Assembly (NCBI GenBank): GCA_019426215.1
Contig: CM033391.1
Location: forward strand, 10,838,708 to 10,902,707
DNA length: 64,000 nt
Direction of reading: 5' to 3'
From: Buddleja alternifolia
Taxonomy: Eukaryota > Streptophyta > Magnoliopsida > Lamiales > Scrophulariaceae
In this document: piece by piece, positions 1-11,546 of the stretch
Numbering within the stretch: the stretch's first letter is position 1
Layout of the letters: the number at the start of each line of letters is the position of its first letter
Notes under the pieces: generated by a model
Seen by the model: the letters and a program-made list of their open reading frames with translations, nothing else
The model's database searches: none
Told to the model about the DNA's origin: nothing
Translations under genes and position numbers: made by a program

Positions 1-221
1 TTTGAAAACAATAAAAGCAACAAATGTTCAAAATGCTAGCTTATGGCACTTTTTCTTCAAAAAGTCCACAAGTTATGAAAGAGACATTTCCAAAGGAATG
101 GGGGCACTGATGAATAGATAATTACAGACCCAATTAGGGTTTTAAGTCTTTTATAGATGATTTCGACTCAATGAGGATAGAGTTGAAATAAAATCAACAT
201 CAAAATTTCACAGTTCGTAGT
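1..221. other. Intron flank of the NUDT9-like gene
   Basis: This AT-rich stretch lies left of the copia insertion and continues the intron found at 5,779-5,823. I looked on the minus strand for the remaining C-terminal Nudix exon and saw none, so the final exon or exons should lie beyond the window edge. Its last five bases, GTAGT (217-221), are repeated at 5,779-5,783 and form the target-site duplication of the copia element. Confidence 0.55.
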
Positions 222-411
222 TGTTATAATAATAAGAAGTGGTAGGATATATGGCAGATATTAAGGAAGTGGGGGAATACATGGCAGAAATTAAGGAAGG
301 AATTTAGGGATTAGTTTTATTGTCTTAGCTACTTTAGATGTAGCTTGTGTATATAAATATGTGTATATGCTTGATATCTGAATATGGGAAATAACTCCAT
401 CTTCGTTTACA
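222..411 (+). repeat. 5' LTR of the copia element
   Basis: A 190-bp direct repeat starting TGTTATAATAA and ending CGTTTACA. It contains a TATA-like stretch (TATATAAATATG) near 350, which could serve as the element's promoter. I saw no difference from the copy at 5,589-5,778. Confidence 0.96.
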
Positions 412-424
412 TGGTATAAGAGCC
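412..424 (+). other. Primer-binding site (initiator tRNA-Met type)
   Basis: TGGTATAAGAGCC directly follows the 5' LTR. It matches the usual plant copia primer-binding site TGGTATCAGAGCC, complementary to the 3' end of initiator tRNA-Met, except for one base (C to A at the seventh position). This is where minus-strand DNA synthesis would be primed. Confidence 0.85.
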
Positions 425-1041
425 AGTAATTAGTTAAGAAAAAAAAAAATTAGGTTTCATTTTTTTTCAGTTGCCCAAGTGTGCAACGTTCGGGTCGCCA
501 CTTTCGAGTCCCCTCTGGTTCTCACCTCCACCCCCAGAAGGCGCGCCACCCCTTTTCCGGCCAGAACCCGAAATCCGAGCATCGTCCGGCCAGCGCGTAA
601 GGCTCACGCGCCGTCCGACGGTTTGTCAGTGCGAGACACTGTTTTGGTTCGAGAACACCACTGTCGCGGCCTCGTTTGATCTCACCACCCCTCCAGGAAG
701 GTTCGCCGTTCCGTTTCCGGCGAACCCACGAAATCCGTTTCCGATTCCGAGCTACGCGTGGGTCTCACGCGCCGTCAGAAGATTTCGCGCCGTTTCACGC
801 GCCGGCGCGTGGAGACGCGTGCGTCACCGTCTCTCTTTCCGGTCACCACTCCCGGCGTTGCCGTCCTCTGCTCTCTCACACCCACAGGTTTATTTTGATA
901 CCTCTTGCGTTATTTTGGTCCGGGTTTGCACAGTACCCTGGTGAGGCATTTTTCTGTCCGCTGCTCTCTCTCTGCTGCCTCTGTTCTGTTCTTTTTTTTC
1001 TTTAAGTGGTGTGGGTGTTTTGCTTTCACTGATAATACCTC
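425..1041 (+). other. Untranslated leader of the copia element
   Basis: This is a GC-richer leader between the primer-binding site and the gag start codon. It contains short open frames full of Pro, Arg and Ser with no recognisable domain, which I regard as chance. A pyrimidine-rich run (about 970-1,005) precedes the gag ATG. No gene is supported here. Confidence 0.7.
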
Positions 1042-4000
1042 ATGGGTGAAGAACAGAAAACTGTTGTTATGCCTGATATAGTTCCCGTAATGTCCCGAAT
1101 TACAGAACATAAATTACTTGGTCCGAATTATCTTGATTGGTGTAAAACTGTTCGAATATATTTGCGAAGTATCTCTAAGGATGACCATCTTACTGATGAT
1201 CCCCCTAAAGATGATACTCGCAAAGACTGGTTGAAAGATGATGCGAGATTATTTTTACAAATTCGGAATTCTATTGATACTGACGTGGTTAGCCTGATTA
1301 ATCACTGTGAGTATGTCAAGGAACTGATGGAATATTTGGAATTTTTATATTCGGGAAAAGGAAATATATCTCGTATTTATGAAGTTTGTAAGGAGTTTTA
1401 TCGCCCAGAGCAAAATGATCAATCTCTTCAATCTTATTTTATGCATTTTAAGAAGATTTATGAAGAATTAAATGTTTTGTTACCATTTCATCCTGATATT
1501 AAAGTACAACAAGCTCAACGGGAGAAGATGGCCATTATGAGTTTCTTAGCAGGACTTAATTCTCAATTTGAGGTTGCCAAATCTCATATCCTTTCTGGTA
1601 CTGACATTTCCTCATTACATGAGGTGTTTAGTAGAGTTCTTCGCACTGATACGATTGCTTCCATGCCTCCCTCTGCTTCCGTGCCTAGTGCTCTTATGAG
1701 TCGCAATAATGGACCGCGGTATTCTCGTCAAAATTATAATCGTGGCGGAAGTACGGGTGGTCAGGATACAGAGAAAATTGAGTGTCGTTATTGTCATGAA
1801 GAGGGTCATACTAAACGCACTTGTCCTAAGCTGCAAAATAAATATCGCAAGTCTCACTCAGCTCATATTGCCGTTGCTCCTGCTCCACTTGGCTCGTCCC
1901 CTCACTCAGCTAATATTGCCACTGCTCTTGCTCCCCCTGGCTCGTCCCCTGATCAGACTGTTACTGTATCTGCAACTGACTTTGCTAAATTTCTTCGTTA
2001 CCAAGACACATTAAAGCCCTCTTCTCATCCCGTCACTGCCACCGCTGAGTCAGGTAATCCAACTACGTGCCTCCTTTCCTCTTCCTCACAATGGGTCATT
2101 GACTCCGGGGCTTCCGATCATATGACAGGTAATCCTAGTATTTTTTCCACATTTAAACCATACTCCTCTCCCTCTTATGTCACTTTAGCTGATGGTTCTA
2201 CATCCACCGTTCTTGGGTCTGGAACCATTCATCCTACTTCATCCCTTTTGCTCTCATCTGTCTTACATTTACCCAATTTCTCATTTAATCTACTTTCTGT
2301 GAGCAAAATTACTACTACCCTCAATTGTTGTGTCTCATTCTTTCCGGATCATTGTTTGTTTCAGGATCTTTTGACGAAGCAGATTATTGGTAGAGGACAT
2401 GTATCGGGAGGTCTCTACGTTCTGGATACTCAGGCGTCGGTGCCCAAGTCCATTGCTTGCTCGGTTGTTGTCACACCTTTTGACGCCCATTGTCGGTTAG
2501 GCCACCCGTCTCTACCTGTGTTGAAGAAACTTTGTCCTCAGTTCCAGAGTCTCCCATCTTTAGATTGTGCGTCGTGTCAGTTTGCAAAGCATCACCGTTT
2601 GTCTTCTATTTCTCGAGTCAATAAAAGAGTCGGTTCTCCTTTTGATTTAGTTCATTCTGATGTTTGGGGTCCTTGTCCTGTTATATCCAAAATTGGTTTT
2701 CGGTATTTTGTTACTTTTGTTGATGACTTTTCTCGGATGACTTGGATTTATTTTATGAAGAATCGATCTGAATTATTTGGTCATTTTACTGCCTTTTGTG
2801 CTGAAATACAAACACAATTTAGTATTCGTGTACGTACCTTGCGAAGTGATGATGCAAAAGAATATTTTTCAGATTCATTTCGCGCTTATATGAGTAAACA
2901 TGGAATTCTTCATCAATCTTCATGTGTTGATACACCATCTCAAAATGGAGTCGCTGAAAGAAAAAATCGACACCTTCTTGAGACAGCCCGAGCTTTGCTC
3001 TTCCAAACCCATGTCCCTAAGATTTTTTGGGCGGATGCTGTCTCCACAGCCTGTTTCCTCATTAATCGTATGCCGTCTTCTGTCCTACGTGGTGAGATTC
3101 CGTATAGCATTCTATTTCCCAGAAAACCTTTGTTTCCTATTGAACCTCGTCTATTTGGTAGTACTTGTTTTGTCCGCGATGTTCGTCCTACTGTTACGAA
3201 GTTAGATCCCAAGTCCGTAAAATGTGTTTTCTTGGGTTATTCTCGATTACAAAAAGGATATAGGTGTTACTGTCCTATTCTCAACAAGTATCTTGTGTCC
3301 GCCGATGTCACCTTCCTGGAACATTGTCCATTCTTTTCTTCTTCTTCTGATCCTCCTGATAGTAAGGGGGAGGCGGATGATTTGTTAGTTTACCATATCA
3401 CTTACCAGTCACCCACTGTTACCCCTACACTTAGTGTTCCTCCTACTCCGCATGTGGCTCCTCCACCTATTCGACATGTCTACTCCAGACGACGTGATCT
3501 TCCTAGTATATGTCCCGCACCGGTTTCTCCTTCGCCATCTGATCCATCAGACAATGTTAGTGACCTTCCTATTGCTCTTCGAAAAGGTAAACGACAATGC
3601 ACGTATCCCGTTTCCTCATTTGTTTCATATGATCATTTATCATCTTCTACATACTCGTTTATTGCTTCTCTTGATTCTGTATCTTTGCCTAAAACTGTTC
3701 GTGAAGCATTGTCTCATCCTGGTTGGCGTGCGGCTATGATAGAAGAGATGAATGCTTTAGATGTTAATGGTACTTGGCATTTAGTGAATTTACCTGCAAG
3801 TAAGACGGCGATCGGTTGTAAATGGGTCTTTGCGATAAAAATGAATCCCGATGGCTTTGTGGCTAGACTTAAAGCTCGCCTTGTCGCTAAAGGCTATGCC
3901 CAAACTTATGGTGTGGATTATTCTGACACGTTCTCTCCTGTCGCTAAATTGACCTCCGTTCGATTATTTCTATCTATGGCTGCCACTCATGATTGGCCCT

Positions 4001-4367
4001 TGCACCAGTTAGACATCAAAAATGCTTTCTTACATGGAGATCTACTCGAGGAGGTTTACATGGAGCAACCACCTGGGTTTATTGCTCAGGGGGAGTATGG
4101 GAAAGTTTGTCATCTCCGAAAATCTCTATATGGTTTGAAACAGAGCCCTCGTGCGTGGTTTGGCAAATTCAGTCAAGCAGTTGAAAAGTTCGGAATGAAT
4201 ATGAGTAAGTTTGATCATTCAGTGTTTTATAAACACTCTTCATCCGGCGTTATTCTCCTTGTTGTATATGTGGATGATATTATTATTACCGGAAGTGATG
4301 CTATGGGAATATCATCTTTGAAGTCTTTTCTTCATAGCCAGTTCCACACAAAGGATTTAAATTCAAG
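1042..4367 (+). pseudogene. Copia gag-pol polyprotein, 5' part (broken in RT)
   Basis: About 1,108 codons of gag-pol open without a stop. Residues 1-240 are a copia Gag. A CCHC zinc knuckle (CRYCHEEGHTKRTC) lies at 248-261. The aspartic protease has D-S-G at 354-356. The pre-integrase His motif starts at 483. The integrase triad is D540, D603 and E639, with the expected 35-residue D-E spacing. Reverse transcriptase starts near 911 and carries YVDD at 1076-1079. The frame then runs into inserted DNA at about 4,368 and stops at 4,371. The next copia residues are found in another frame from 4,732, so this is one gene cut in two. The ATG was chosen because it follows the leader and begins the conserved Gag domain. 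Confidence 0.93.
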
Positions 4368-4731
4368 TTAACAAATACTTATTTTAATATGAGATAATTT
4401 TATCAAAATAATATCTAAAGATAATTTAGATGAACAATTATAATAACATATGAGATATATGACTAGATAAACTTTAAAATATATTTATATTACATACGCT
4501 CTAAGACGCTCCCGCTCACACTCCCAAATTTTTTCGCTCTGCGCTCCTGATTTCGCTCCCGCTCTATGTGATTTAAGCCGAGCCGGGAGCGGCTAGAATT
4601 TTCCCATTTTTTAACCGTTTAAGTTTTTAAATAAGATAGTTAATTAATTTTATATAAGACCTCCGCCAAAAAAGAGGCATTGAGTTCAAATCTTTATACC
4701 GACCATTTGTAAAGAAAGAACAAAAGAGATG
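4368..4731. mobile_element. 364-bp insertion of unknown type inside copia pol
   Basis: AT-rich foreign DNA splits the reverse transcriptase coding sequence. Conserved copia coding sequence stops at about 4,367 and resumes at about 4,732; the length is not a multiple of three, so the frame is lost. It contains a C-rich motif (GCTCCCGCTC near 4,507) and a partial inverse (GAGCCGGGAGCGG near 4,580). A pol-III B-box-like word (GAGTTCAAATC) occurs near 4,682. I found no convincing terminal inverted repeat or long target duplication. It may be a small non-autonomous transposon or SINE; the family is not identified. Confidence 0.7.
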
Positions 4732-5581
4732 GTATTTTTTGGGAGTTGAGGTAACAAGAAGCAAGAAAGGCATCTTCTTATCACAAAGGAAATATGTGCT
4801 TGATTTGTTAACGGAGACAGGAAAGATAGGAGCTAAACCATGCAGTACTCCGATGCCACCTAATCTACAACTCACTAATGAAGGAGACTTATTTGAGGAT
4901 CCTGAGAGGTATAGAAGGTTGGTAGGGAAATTGAACTATCTTACAGTAACTCGTCCTGATATCGCATATTGTGTTAGCACTGTGAGTCAATTTATGTCTA
5001 CTCCAACGGTTCATCATTGGGCTGCTCTAGAACACATCTTGTGCTACTTAAAGGGAGCTCCTGGACGAGGTATACTGTATAAGAATCATAGTCACACTCG
5101 TATAGAGTGCTATTCAGATGCAGATTGGGCAGGATCTAAAATAGATCGAAGATCTACCACGGGTTATTGTGTCTTCTTTGGTGGAAATTTGGTATCATGG
5201 AAAAGCAAGAAACAACGTGTTGTATCCCGCTCTAGTGCAGAATCAGAGTATAGAGCTATGGCTCAGTCTACGTGTGAAATAATGTGGATATATCAGTTAT
5301 TAACTGAAGTGGGTCTTAAAGTCTCAATGCCAGCAAAACTTTGGTGTGATAACCAAGCTGCTCTTCACATTACTTCCAATCCTGTGTTTCATGAACGAAC
5401 TAAACATATTGAGATCGACTGTCATTTCGTTCGTGAAAAGGTGCAACAAAATCTCATTTCTACGGAATATGTGAAGACTGGAGAACAATTAGGGGATCTT
5501 TTCACAAAAGCTTTAAATGAGATTCGGGTTGATTATCTTTGTAACAAGCTGGGCATGATTAACATCTATGCTCCAGCTTGA
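4732..5581 (+). pseudogene. Copia pol, 3' part (end of RT and RNase H)
   Basis: This open frame continues the interrupted polyprotein, starting with the typical copia YFLGVEV motif and ending with a TGA that overlaps the purine tract. RNase H is evident: a YSDADWAG motif with two acidic residues near codons 127-129, then the SRSSAESEYRA motif and the CDNQAA motif. The C-terminus ends shortly after the LGDLFTKAL motif, as in many plant copia elements. It has no start codon of its own and would not be translated separately. Confidence 0.92.
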
Positions 5582-5588
5582 GGGGGAG
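5580..5588 (+). other. Polypurine tract of the copia element
   Basis: GAGGGGGAG lies immediately before the 3' LTR and would prime plus-strand DNA synthesis. It overlaps the pol stop codon. Confidence 0.9.
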
Positions 5589-5778
5589 TGTTATAATAAT
5601 AAGAAGTGGTAGGATATATGGCAGATATTAAGGAAGTGGGGGAATACATGGCAGAAATTAAGGAAGGAATTTAGGGATTAGTTTTATTGTCTTAGCTACT
5701 TTAGATGTAGCTTGTGTATATAAATATGTGTATATGCTTGATATCTGAATATGGGAAATAACTCCATCTTCGTTTACA
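5589..5778 (+). repeat. 3' LTR of the copia element
   Basis: A 190-bp copy that reads identical to 222-411. It is followed by GTAGT, the target duplication, after which NUDT9 intron sequence continues. Confidence 0.96.
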
Positions 5779-5823
5779 GTAGTAAATGACAAAAGGAAAG
5801 AAACATGAAAATTGTATACTGAC

Positions 5824-8800
5824 CACCGGCATGGTATAAAGCTGGATGGATTCGTAGCCATCTTGAGCACTATGATACAGTTCTTGAATCTCCTTTGACT
5901 GAAGACTGCATTTAATGAAGAAGAAGGCTGTTGGTCTAACATTCAACACCCTCTGGGATATACCAATAAAGACGGGCTTCTCCTGCATTATACAAAATAA
6001 TCTCGAATGATCCTTTCCATGATCAAAATACTTCAGAAGCATAGTCATAAGTCAAGACAATTCACTCTGGGTGGGGACTGGAAGGAAGAACTAGAACAGA
6101 AAAGTGCCTATTGTGCTCTAGAAAAACCAGAAGTGTAGTAAATTTTACTGCTGACAAGGAGAATACTGATTCTAATTCACCAGTCATCACACAGTTAACG
6201 TATCATTTTATTTGCGATACTGCAATTGTATTGTCTCTTTAGATCTAAGCTTTAACTGATACGTCAACAAGGAAAACTGCTTCTGAAATGCTTAGGATAT
6301 GTAGCGGCGCCACTAGCAGAAAAAGTCATGTCTTTATTTGGAAATTAATTTACTGATTAGCCTTTTGTCATAAGAATCCAAAGGTTCCTTTTTAATTGAA
6401 AGGCAACATTTCTTAATCTCCATCAACCATCAATCTGAGACGATAATACCCACAACTATCTTTACAATTGCTTTCAATAATTCGGCCAATCCCACAATAT
6501 GCTACAAGCAGACATTCAAGCCGAGTCAAAACATAGAACTGCATTTTAATTTATCCTTCCAAGTATTTCAGCATGATGTGTCTGCTAGTGAAAAACAGAC
6601 AACAGTAAACAATCAAAGAAGGAACTTGTATGTACAAACAATAAATAACTGATCGGAAGGGAAAAAATTGTGTAGATTACTCATTATATTTTACATGACA
6701 ATTATTTAAAACCAATATGACATTCAATGAAAATAATTAACAATTTGAAACAAAATGATTTAATCAAGAAGTAAAGGGTCAATGTATTTAGTTAGATATT
6801 GTGAAAGATTCGAAATGAAAATGATGAGATTCACAAACAAATTCCAAAAATCATTTGGATTCGCTTTTAGGAAAATTCAGCCGAAACGCAAACATTCTCA
6901 AGCAACATAGATGATACTTACAAGGCTAGTAGCAGGAACTCCAATTTCTTCAACTACTTCACGGATGATGCTGTCAAACATTTCCTCAGAAACCTTTCTA
7001 TTGACCATCTGATTGGTTATTTCTCCATAAGTGTTATGGCTAGTAATATCAACTTCTTGGGGCTGTCAAAGATTGTTAAATAGTTGGTATTGTTCATAGA
7101 AAGGATGATCCAAGCCAGAAAAGAGCTTAAATGGCCCATGATAAAGCACTAACGAACATAATCAAAAATATTACCAATATGATAGAGTGAATCAAAACTT
7201 AAATGCTGTGACATCTATTACACTTCAACAGAACTTTAATCAAACTTCAAAAGTAAAAGTTACTATTATTGATGGAAAGAGGAAATGGAATTCATTTAAT
7301 ATGAACTATCAAAAAAATCAAAGAATTCATTTAATATGGTACCTCTGCATGGCCGCCCGGAAAAACAAAGTGTCCAGGAAATTCACCAACATTAGTACTT
7401 CTTTGTAGCACAACTATTTCTTTGTCAGATGTCTCTACGATTGCACCGTTTCCAAGAGGATTGGAGGTATGCCGACACCGTATCCAGTCATCTATAAATC
7501 AAAAAATAATAATTCAAATTAGCAACATTATAAATTGTATTTGAGTAGTCTATTTGTCATACTTCGTGCATTCTCTAGAAAATTCAAGCAATAAACTGAT
7601 AATTGGAAAAAGAGACAGAGTTGAAGGCTACAGTAATGGAGGGCGTGGACATTTGTAGTCAAGTATTCTAGTACCAACATGATAAATACATTGCTTAGAA
7701 AAAGGGACCCCTTAGTTTCCGATTAGTCTAAGTTTGGCAACTATTAAAACTTTACAGCAGAAGATTAACTTCAGTCATGTGTAAAATATGGTAGATATGA
7801 TTATCCAAAATGTAGCAGTTTTTTATGCTACATACTACTAAACACTTCCTGAATATCTAGAAGCAAGAAAGGCCACTTCAAATGCTGTTGTTATTGACTT
7901 CGAACATACGTAAGAGAAACAATATTCTGCCTGCTTTTGATCATGATCCTTCTAGATACTTTTACATCAGTAACATGCCACTTTTATTTTAATTATATAT
8001 ATATTTAAAATATATTTTTCTTTCTTTTGGGGCAAAAGAAAAAAAATAAGACAGCCTTACAGCATGCAATTAGTAAAACTTATTTTCTTATGCGTTCTAC
8101 TGGTTCACCTTTGTAAGACAAAAAAATTACACAAACTTACCTTCAGATGGAAAAAGAAATCTTTCCCAGAGAGGATTCAAGTTTGTTCCCACAAATGTCC
8201 TGAGCAAGAATATACAAAGTCAAAGAATCATCACACTAATGCCTCAAACCAAAAACTAGAAACTACATTGAAGCCTACACTAAATAAGCCACATTTGTAA
8301 TGCACTTTATGTAGATAACGACTTCCACACATGACATGAATCTTTTCAGTTAAATTGATGAAAGACCAATTACAAACTAAATCAAGACCAAAAAACTTAT
8401 CCAACAGCTTCGGCCACAAATTACCATTCATATGTGGTTCATGTGGACGCCACCATGGCAAATTCAAACAATCTTCTGTACACATTAAGATGGCTTGTTT
8501 TTCCATGAGCCAGTAAAAGGAGGTCACAGTCACTTTGCTATCTGACTATGAGACACCGTACAGTTATTCACAAACACATACACACACAATCTTAAACTGA
8601 ATCAAATAAATTTGTCACATGCACCATTTTTCTTTTGGTTTTTTGTTAATATGATATAGACTCCTTGAGATGTATTTAGAATACCCTTATTTGCCTTTTC
8701 TTGTACTTATAGTTGGATTTTTGCAGTAACATTTAGCATACAAAATTAGAAGGAACAAAAAGGTACCTGCATTGTAGTTTCAGCAGATAAAAGTTGGGAT

Positions 8801-10534
8801 AAAGCAAGCTTCCTTAGACATTGATTTGTAATTTATTTATCTAGCCATGTAATGCAGAGGTTTCCATCTAAGCTGTACATAAAACCTATCCAACTTGAAT
8901 TCTCCAAAAAGTTTTTAATCATAAATAGGATAAGAAACACATTGAAAGCAGAGGCATGTTCACGGTCCGTGCAGTAACAATAAGGAGCTCTATAGAAAAG
9001 ACTCTACAAACTTGTTTCCAGTTCTATCCACAAAGTAAAAGAAAAAAACTGAGATAAAAAGAGTTCTAGTTGGTATTGAGTGGATTTGACCTACGAACAT
9101 TTAATATAATGATATTTTTCTTGGAGTTTAATGGAGGTTAGCTGCATTGGTTATGCGAAAGAGGTTTGCAAAATTAGATATCCAGTAGAGTAGGTAGAGC
9201 CAAAAGTCATTCTACCTTCTCCGAAGTCTATAACAGAGTCACAAACTTATAACAAATGAGGGGGGGGGGGAAGAAAGAGAGAGAGAGAGAGAAGAACCTA
9301 TAATCAGTCAAGCCAAGGTGAAGGCACACATCAGTCTTTTGAGAGGGATCAGTCCCGCCACTCAGGGTGTGCCCTCCATACTGTCAAGTCATCAACCAAA
9401 TAAATTATAAGATATATAATGTTAGAGCAAGCACAAAAATAAAAGCATAAAAAGATTAAATGACACAACAATTTACGTGGTTCAGCAATAGCCACTCTGT
9501 GGAGAGAATGAGAGAATTTCACTATTAACCAAAGAGGTACAAAGTACAAAAAATGTCAAAAGTACTAACTAATGTTGGGCCTTCTACTTAAGTCTGAGGC
9601 TAAGACTTTAAGATATATCACAACACATAATTTGTCAATTTAACAAATAGTCTCAAACTTAGGTATCTTGTTCTAATGAATAATTTATTCCACTCTCCCG
9701 GAATTTCTACCCTTTTAGTCAGTGAATTAAGAACTATTAAAATTCTTATATATAGTATAATTATTTAGATACAAAGTATACAAGCTTCAGTTAGAGGCCA
9801 TAAAATTCATATCCACAAAAACATAATCTCAGAACAGCTTCAGCCATCCAGAGAAACATATGTATAGCTAAAACAGAAGAGCAGTGGAAGGAATCGAGAA
9901 ATAGCACATAAATTCAAATCAAAAGAAAATAACGAAGGAAATAATTGCCAAAAGTAAATAATTGAACACATAAAGAGTCAGACCTTCAGGAAAACATTTA
10001 CATACCCTGAACTTCAGCCCATTGTACAAAGAGGGGTTTTGTTGGACTCTGCCATCCCATATCTAACAAGTAAAAGAAATTTCGATTAAATATCACACAA
10101 GCGGCATTCAATACCAACAACTTGGGGTTTTAGAACCGGAATTAGGAATTAGTAGTTCTATTCAAATTCTAAACAAATGTTCAAAGAATTCTAATTTTCA
10201 CATTGAAAACAACTACAAAACCAGCCTAATTCTACAAAAATAATAATCAATCAAAAAGACTAAACCGGGGAAATTGAATTACAACCTCTGAAATGGTATT
10301 TTCCAAGGTGATATCCGGATGGGGAATTCTATCATAGGCCTGATCAAACACCACCGAAACCTGATATATACAATGAGCATTCAATACATACCTCTAGTAC
10401 TATGCAAGAAAAAGGGGGAAAAGAGAAGATGAAAACAACAGAAAAGCAGAGTTGAGTATGCACACCTGAGATGGAGAAAGGGCAGAGGGACATGAGAGAA
10501 GAAGATTAAATGCCGGAAGATCCGTCGTCTCCAT
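5824..10534 (-). CDS. NUDT9: Nudix hydrolase 9-like protein (C-terminus outside window)
   Basis: A plant Nudix hydrolase of the NUDX9 family; the Arabidopsis member has been reported as a GDP-mannose pyrophosphohydrolase. Eight exons join in frame on the minus strand: 10466-10534 (ATG), 10286-10360, 10006-10062, 9298-9380, 8141-8199, 7343-7491, 6922-7062 and about 5824-5982. All visible introns have GT-AG ends. The 264 codons contain no stop. The N-terminus has the family motif LLLSCPSALSPSQVSVVFD. The Nudix box is split between exon 6 (VFPGGHAE) and exon 7 (REVVEEIGVPA), with a spacer longer than in the canonical box. Exon 8 carries the motif GISQRVLNVRPTAFFF. About 45 residues are missing compared with the usual length near 300. 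The end of exon 8 is uncertain by one codon (5824 or 5827). The gene looks intact despite the copia in the following intron. Confidence 0.93.
9381..10005 (-). other. NUDT9 intron with a plant repeat fragment
   Basis: This is the long intron between exons 3 and 4. Around 9,420-9,560 it holds a piece with the words ACAATTTACGTGGTTCAGCAA and GTACAAAGTACAAA, which recall a dispersed plant repeat I cannot name. No reading frame is supported. The exon 4 side begins with the acceptor TTGACAG (minus strand). Confidence 0.4.
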
Positions 10535-10636
10535 TGCTGCTACCTAAAACACTCCAGCGCGCCAACTGCTCGATGAAATAACTTGCCCTGTCTGGTAGGA
10601 TCGCAGCATAGTTACAAATGTTCCACTTTTTAATTC
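10535..10636 (-). promoter_or_regulatory. NUDT9 5' UTR and residual proximal promoter
   Basis: Only 102 bp of sequence separate the NUDT9 ATG from the Mutator-type element at 10,637. This stretch must contain the 5' UTR and any core promoter not displaced by the insertion. I see no clear TATA box. If transcription starts further upstream, it would begin inside the transposon. Confidence 0.4.
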
Positions 10637-10647
10637 GGATTAATGTC

Positions 10648-10845
10648 TTTTTTTTTTTTTTAATTTAAGAGGGATGGGATATCTTACCTATCTAGCCCGA
10701 TAAATTTGAATTGATAGTTACAATCTTCTATTTAACTCCATAAAGGAGGAAAGAGCCACAACTTGTGTTAGCCTGGATTCGAACCCAAAACCTCTCACAT
10801 AATGTCTTCTTTGAACAATTACTCTAATCCCTCTACTTCTAATTT
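10648..10845 (-). mobile_element. tRNA-derived SINE in the left TIR of the Mutator-type element
   Basis: Reading the minus strand, an A-box-like word (GATTAGAGTAATTG) near 10,835 is followed by a B-box (GGGTTCGAATCC) near 10,785, then a short body and an A-rich tail (T run at 10,648-10,661 on the plus strand). This is the architecture of a pol-III transcribed plant SINE. The TIR sequence is split at exactly this point. The head boundary is approximate and I did not confirm a target duplication. Confidence 0.6.
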
Positions 10846-11360
10846 TGTTAATTGAATCTCCCAACTCAATAATTTATTTTAATATGGTCTCTCTAGCCAA
10901 TTTTTGATCAATTTGATTGGAAAGTTGATCACGTACTACGCAAATGTCATTTTAAAGGGTAAAAGTGTCAATTCAACATTTGAGTTCCACTTTAGTCCCC
11001 CAACTTCTAAAATTTATCACCTTAATCCCTCAACTTCAAAAAATTGTCACTTTTGTCCTTTGGCATAAAATGCATTGTACTGTCCCCACCCCAATGCCAT
11101 TTTTGAGCTTATAAAGCTCAATAATGGCTGGGCTTATATCTATTTTGGCCTGCTTACCTAGAGAGCAAAAATTGGCTAATGTGACATGCTTTTGCAGGAT
11201 ACGAGCTAGTTTCGATGCTCTTGAACGGATTAAAATTCGGGTAGAAGGTTTTACGATTGTGAGAACTATGGGATATGTTGCTTTAATTTAATTACTTTCA
11301 AGTTTTATTCTTCTTTTTGTTGTAATTTGATTCAATTTTTACATTGAAGGATGTCAGAGC

Positions 11361-11546
11361 TTGTGCATACTTCTCTTGATTCAACTCCCCACGTGTGATC
11401 ATTCGAGGGAAATCATATCGCGACTTTTAAGGAAGATCAGAACTCTTAATACGGAATTGGAAAAGGTCCAGAGAAAACATAACAAGCTTTGGATGATCTT
11501 GTTTTTGTCTTGGGTACTTTTGTTTCTCGTGGGGTTGATGAAGTGA
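11361..11546 (+). pseudogene. Gene fragment resembling the C-terminal tail of plant GRF zinc-finger proteins
   Basis: A 61-codon open frame inside the Mutator-type element. From the word CDHSREIISRLLRKI it resembles the segment after the GRF zinc finger in small plant proteins. It continues with a charged, coiled-coil-like stretch (LNTELEKVQRK) and a hydrophobic C-terminal helix (LWMILFLSWVLLFLVG). The zinc-finger part is missing and an upstream splice junction is possible. Function of the parent family is unclear. The assignment rests on remembered family appearance. Confidence 0.4.

Larger units (their letters stand above)
222..5778 (+). mobile_element. Recent Ty1/copia retrotransposon inserted in a NUDT9 intron
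   Basis: A structurally complete LTR retrotransposon. It has 190-bp LTRs beginning TG and ending CA (222-411 and 5,589-5,778), a primer-binding site right after the 5' LTR, a purine tract right before the 3' LTR, and a 5-bp target duplication GTAGT on both sides. Domain order is gag, protease, integrase, reverse transcriptase, RNase H, which is the Ty1/copia order. The two LTRs read as identical by eye, so insertion was recent. The element runs antisense to the host Nudix gene and lies in one of its introns. Pol is interrupted by a 364-bp insert, so this copy should not encode a full polyprotein. Confidence 0.96.

Noticed and set aside
471..1005. Open frames in the copia leader
   Set aside because: They overlap each other, lack any domain and lie between the primer-binding site and gag; typical chance frames of a GC-rich leader.
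10770..10845. tRNA gene suggested by A- and B-box-like words
   Set aside because: No cloverleaf or acceptor stem is evident, and an A-rich tail follows; a SINE head fits better.
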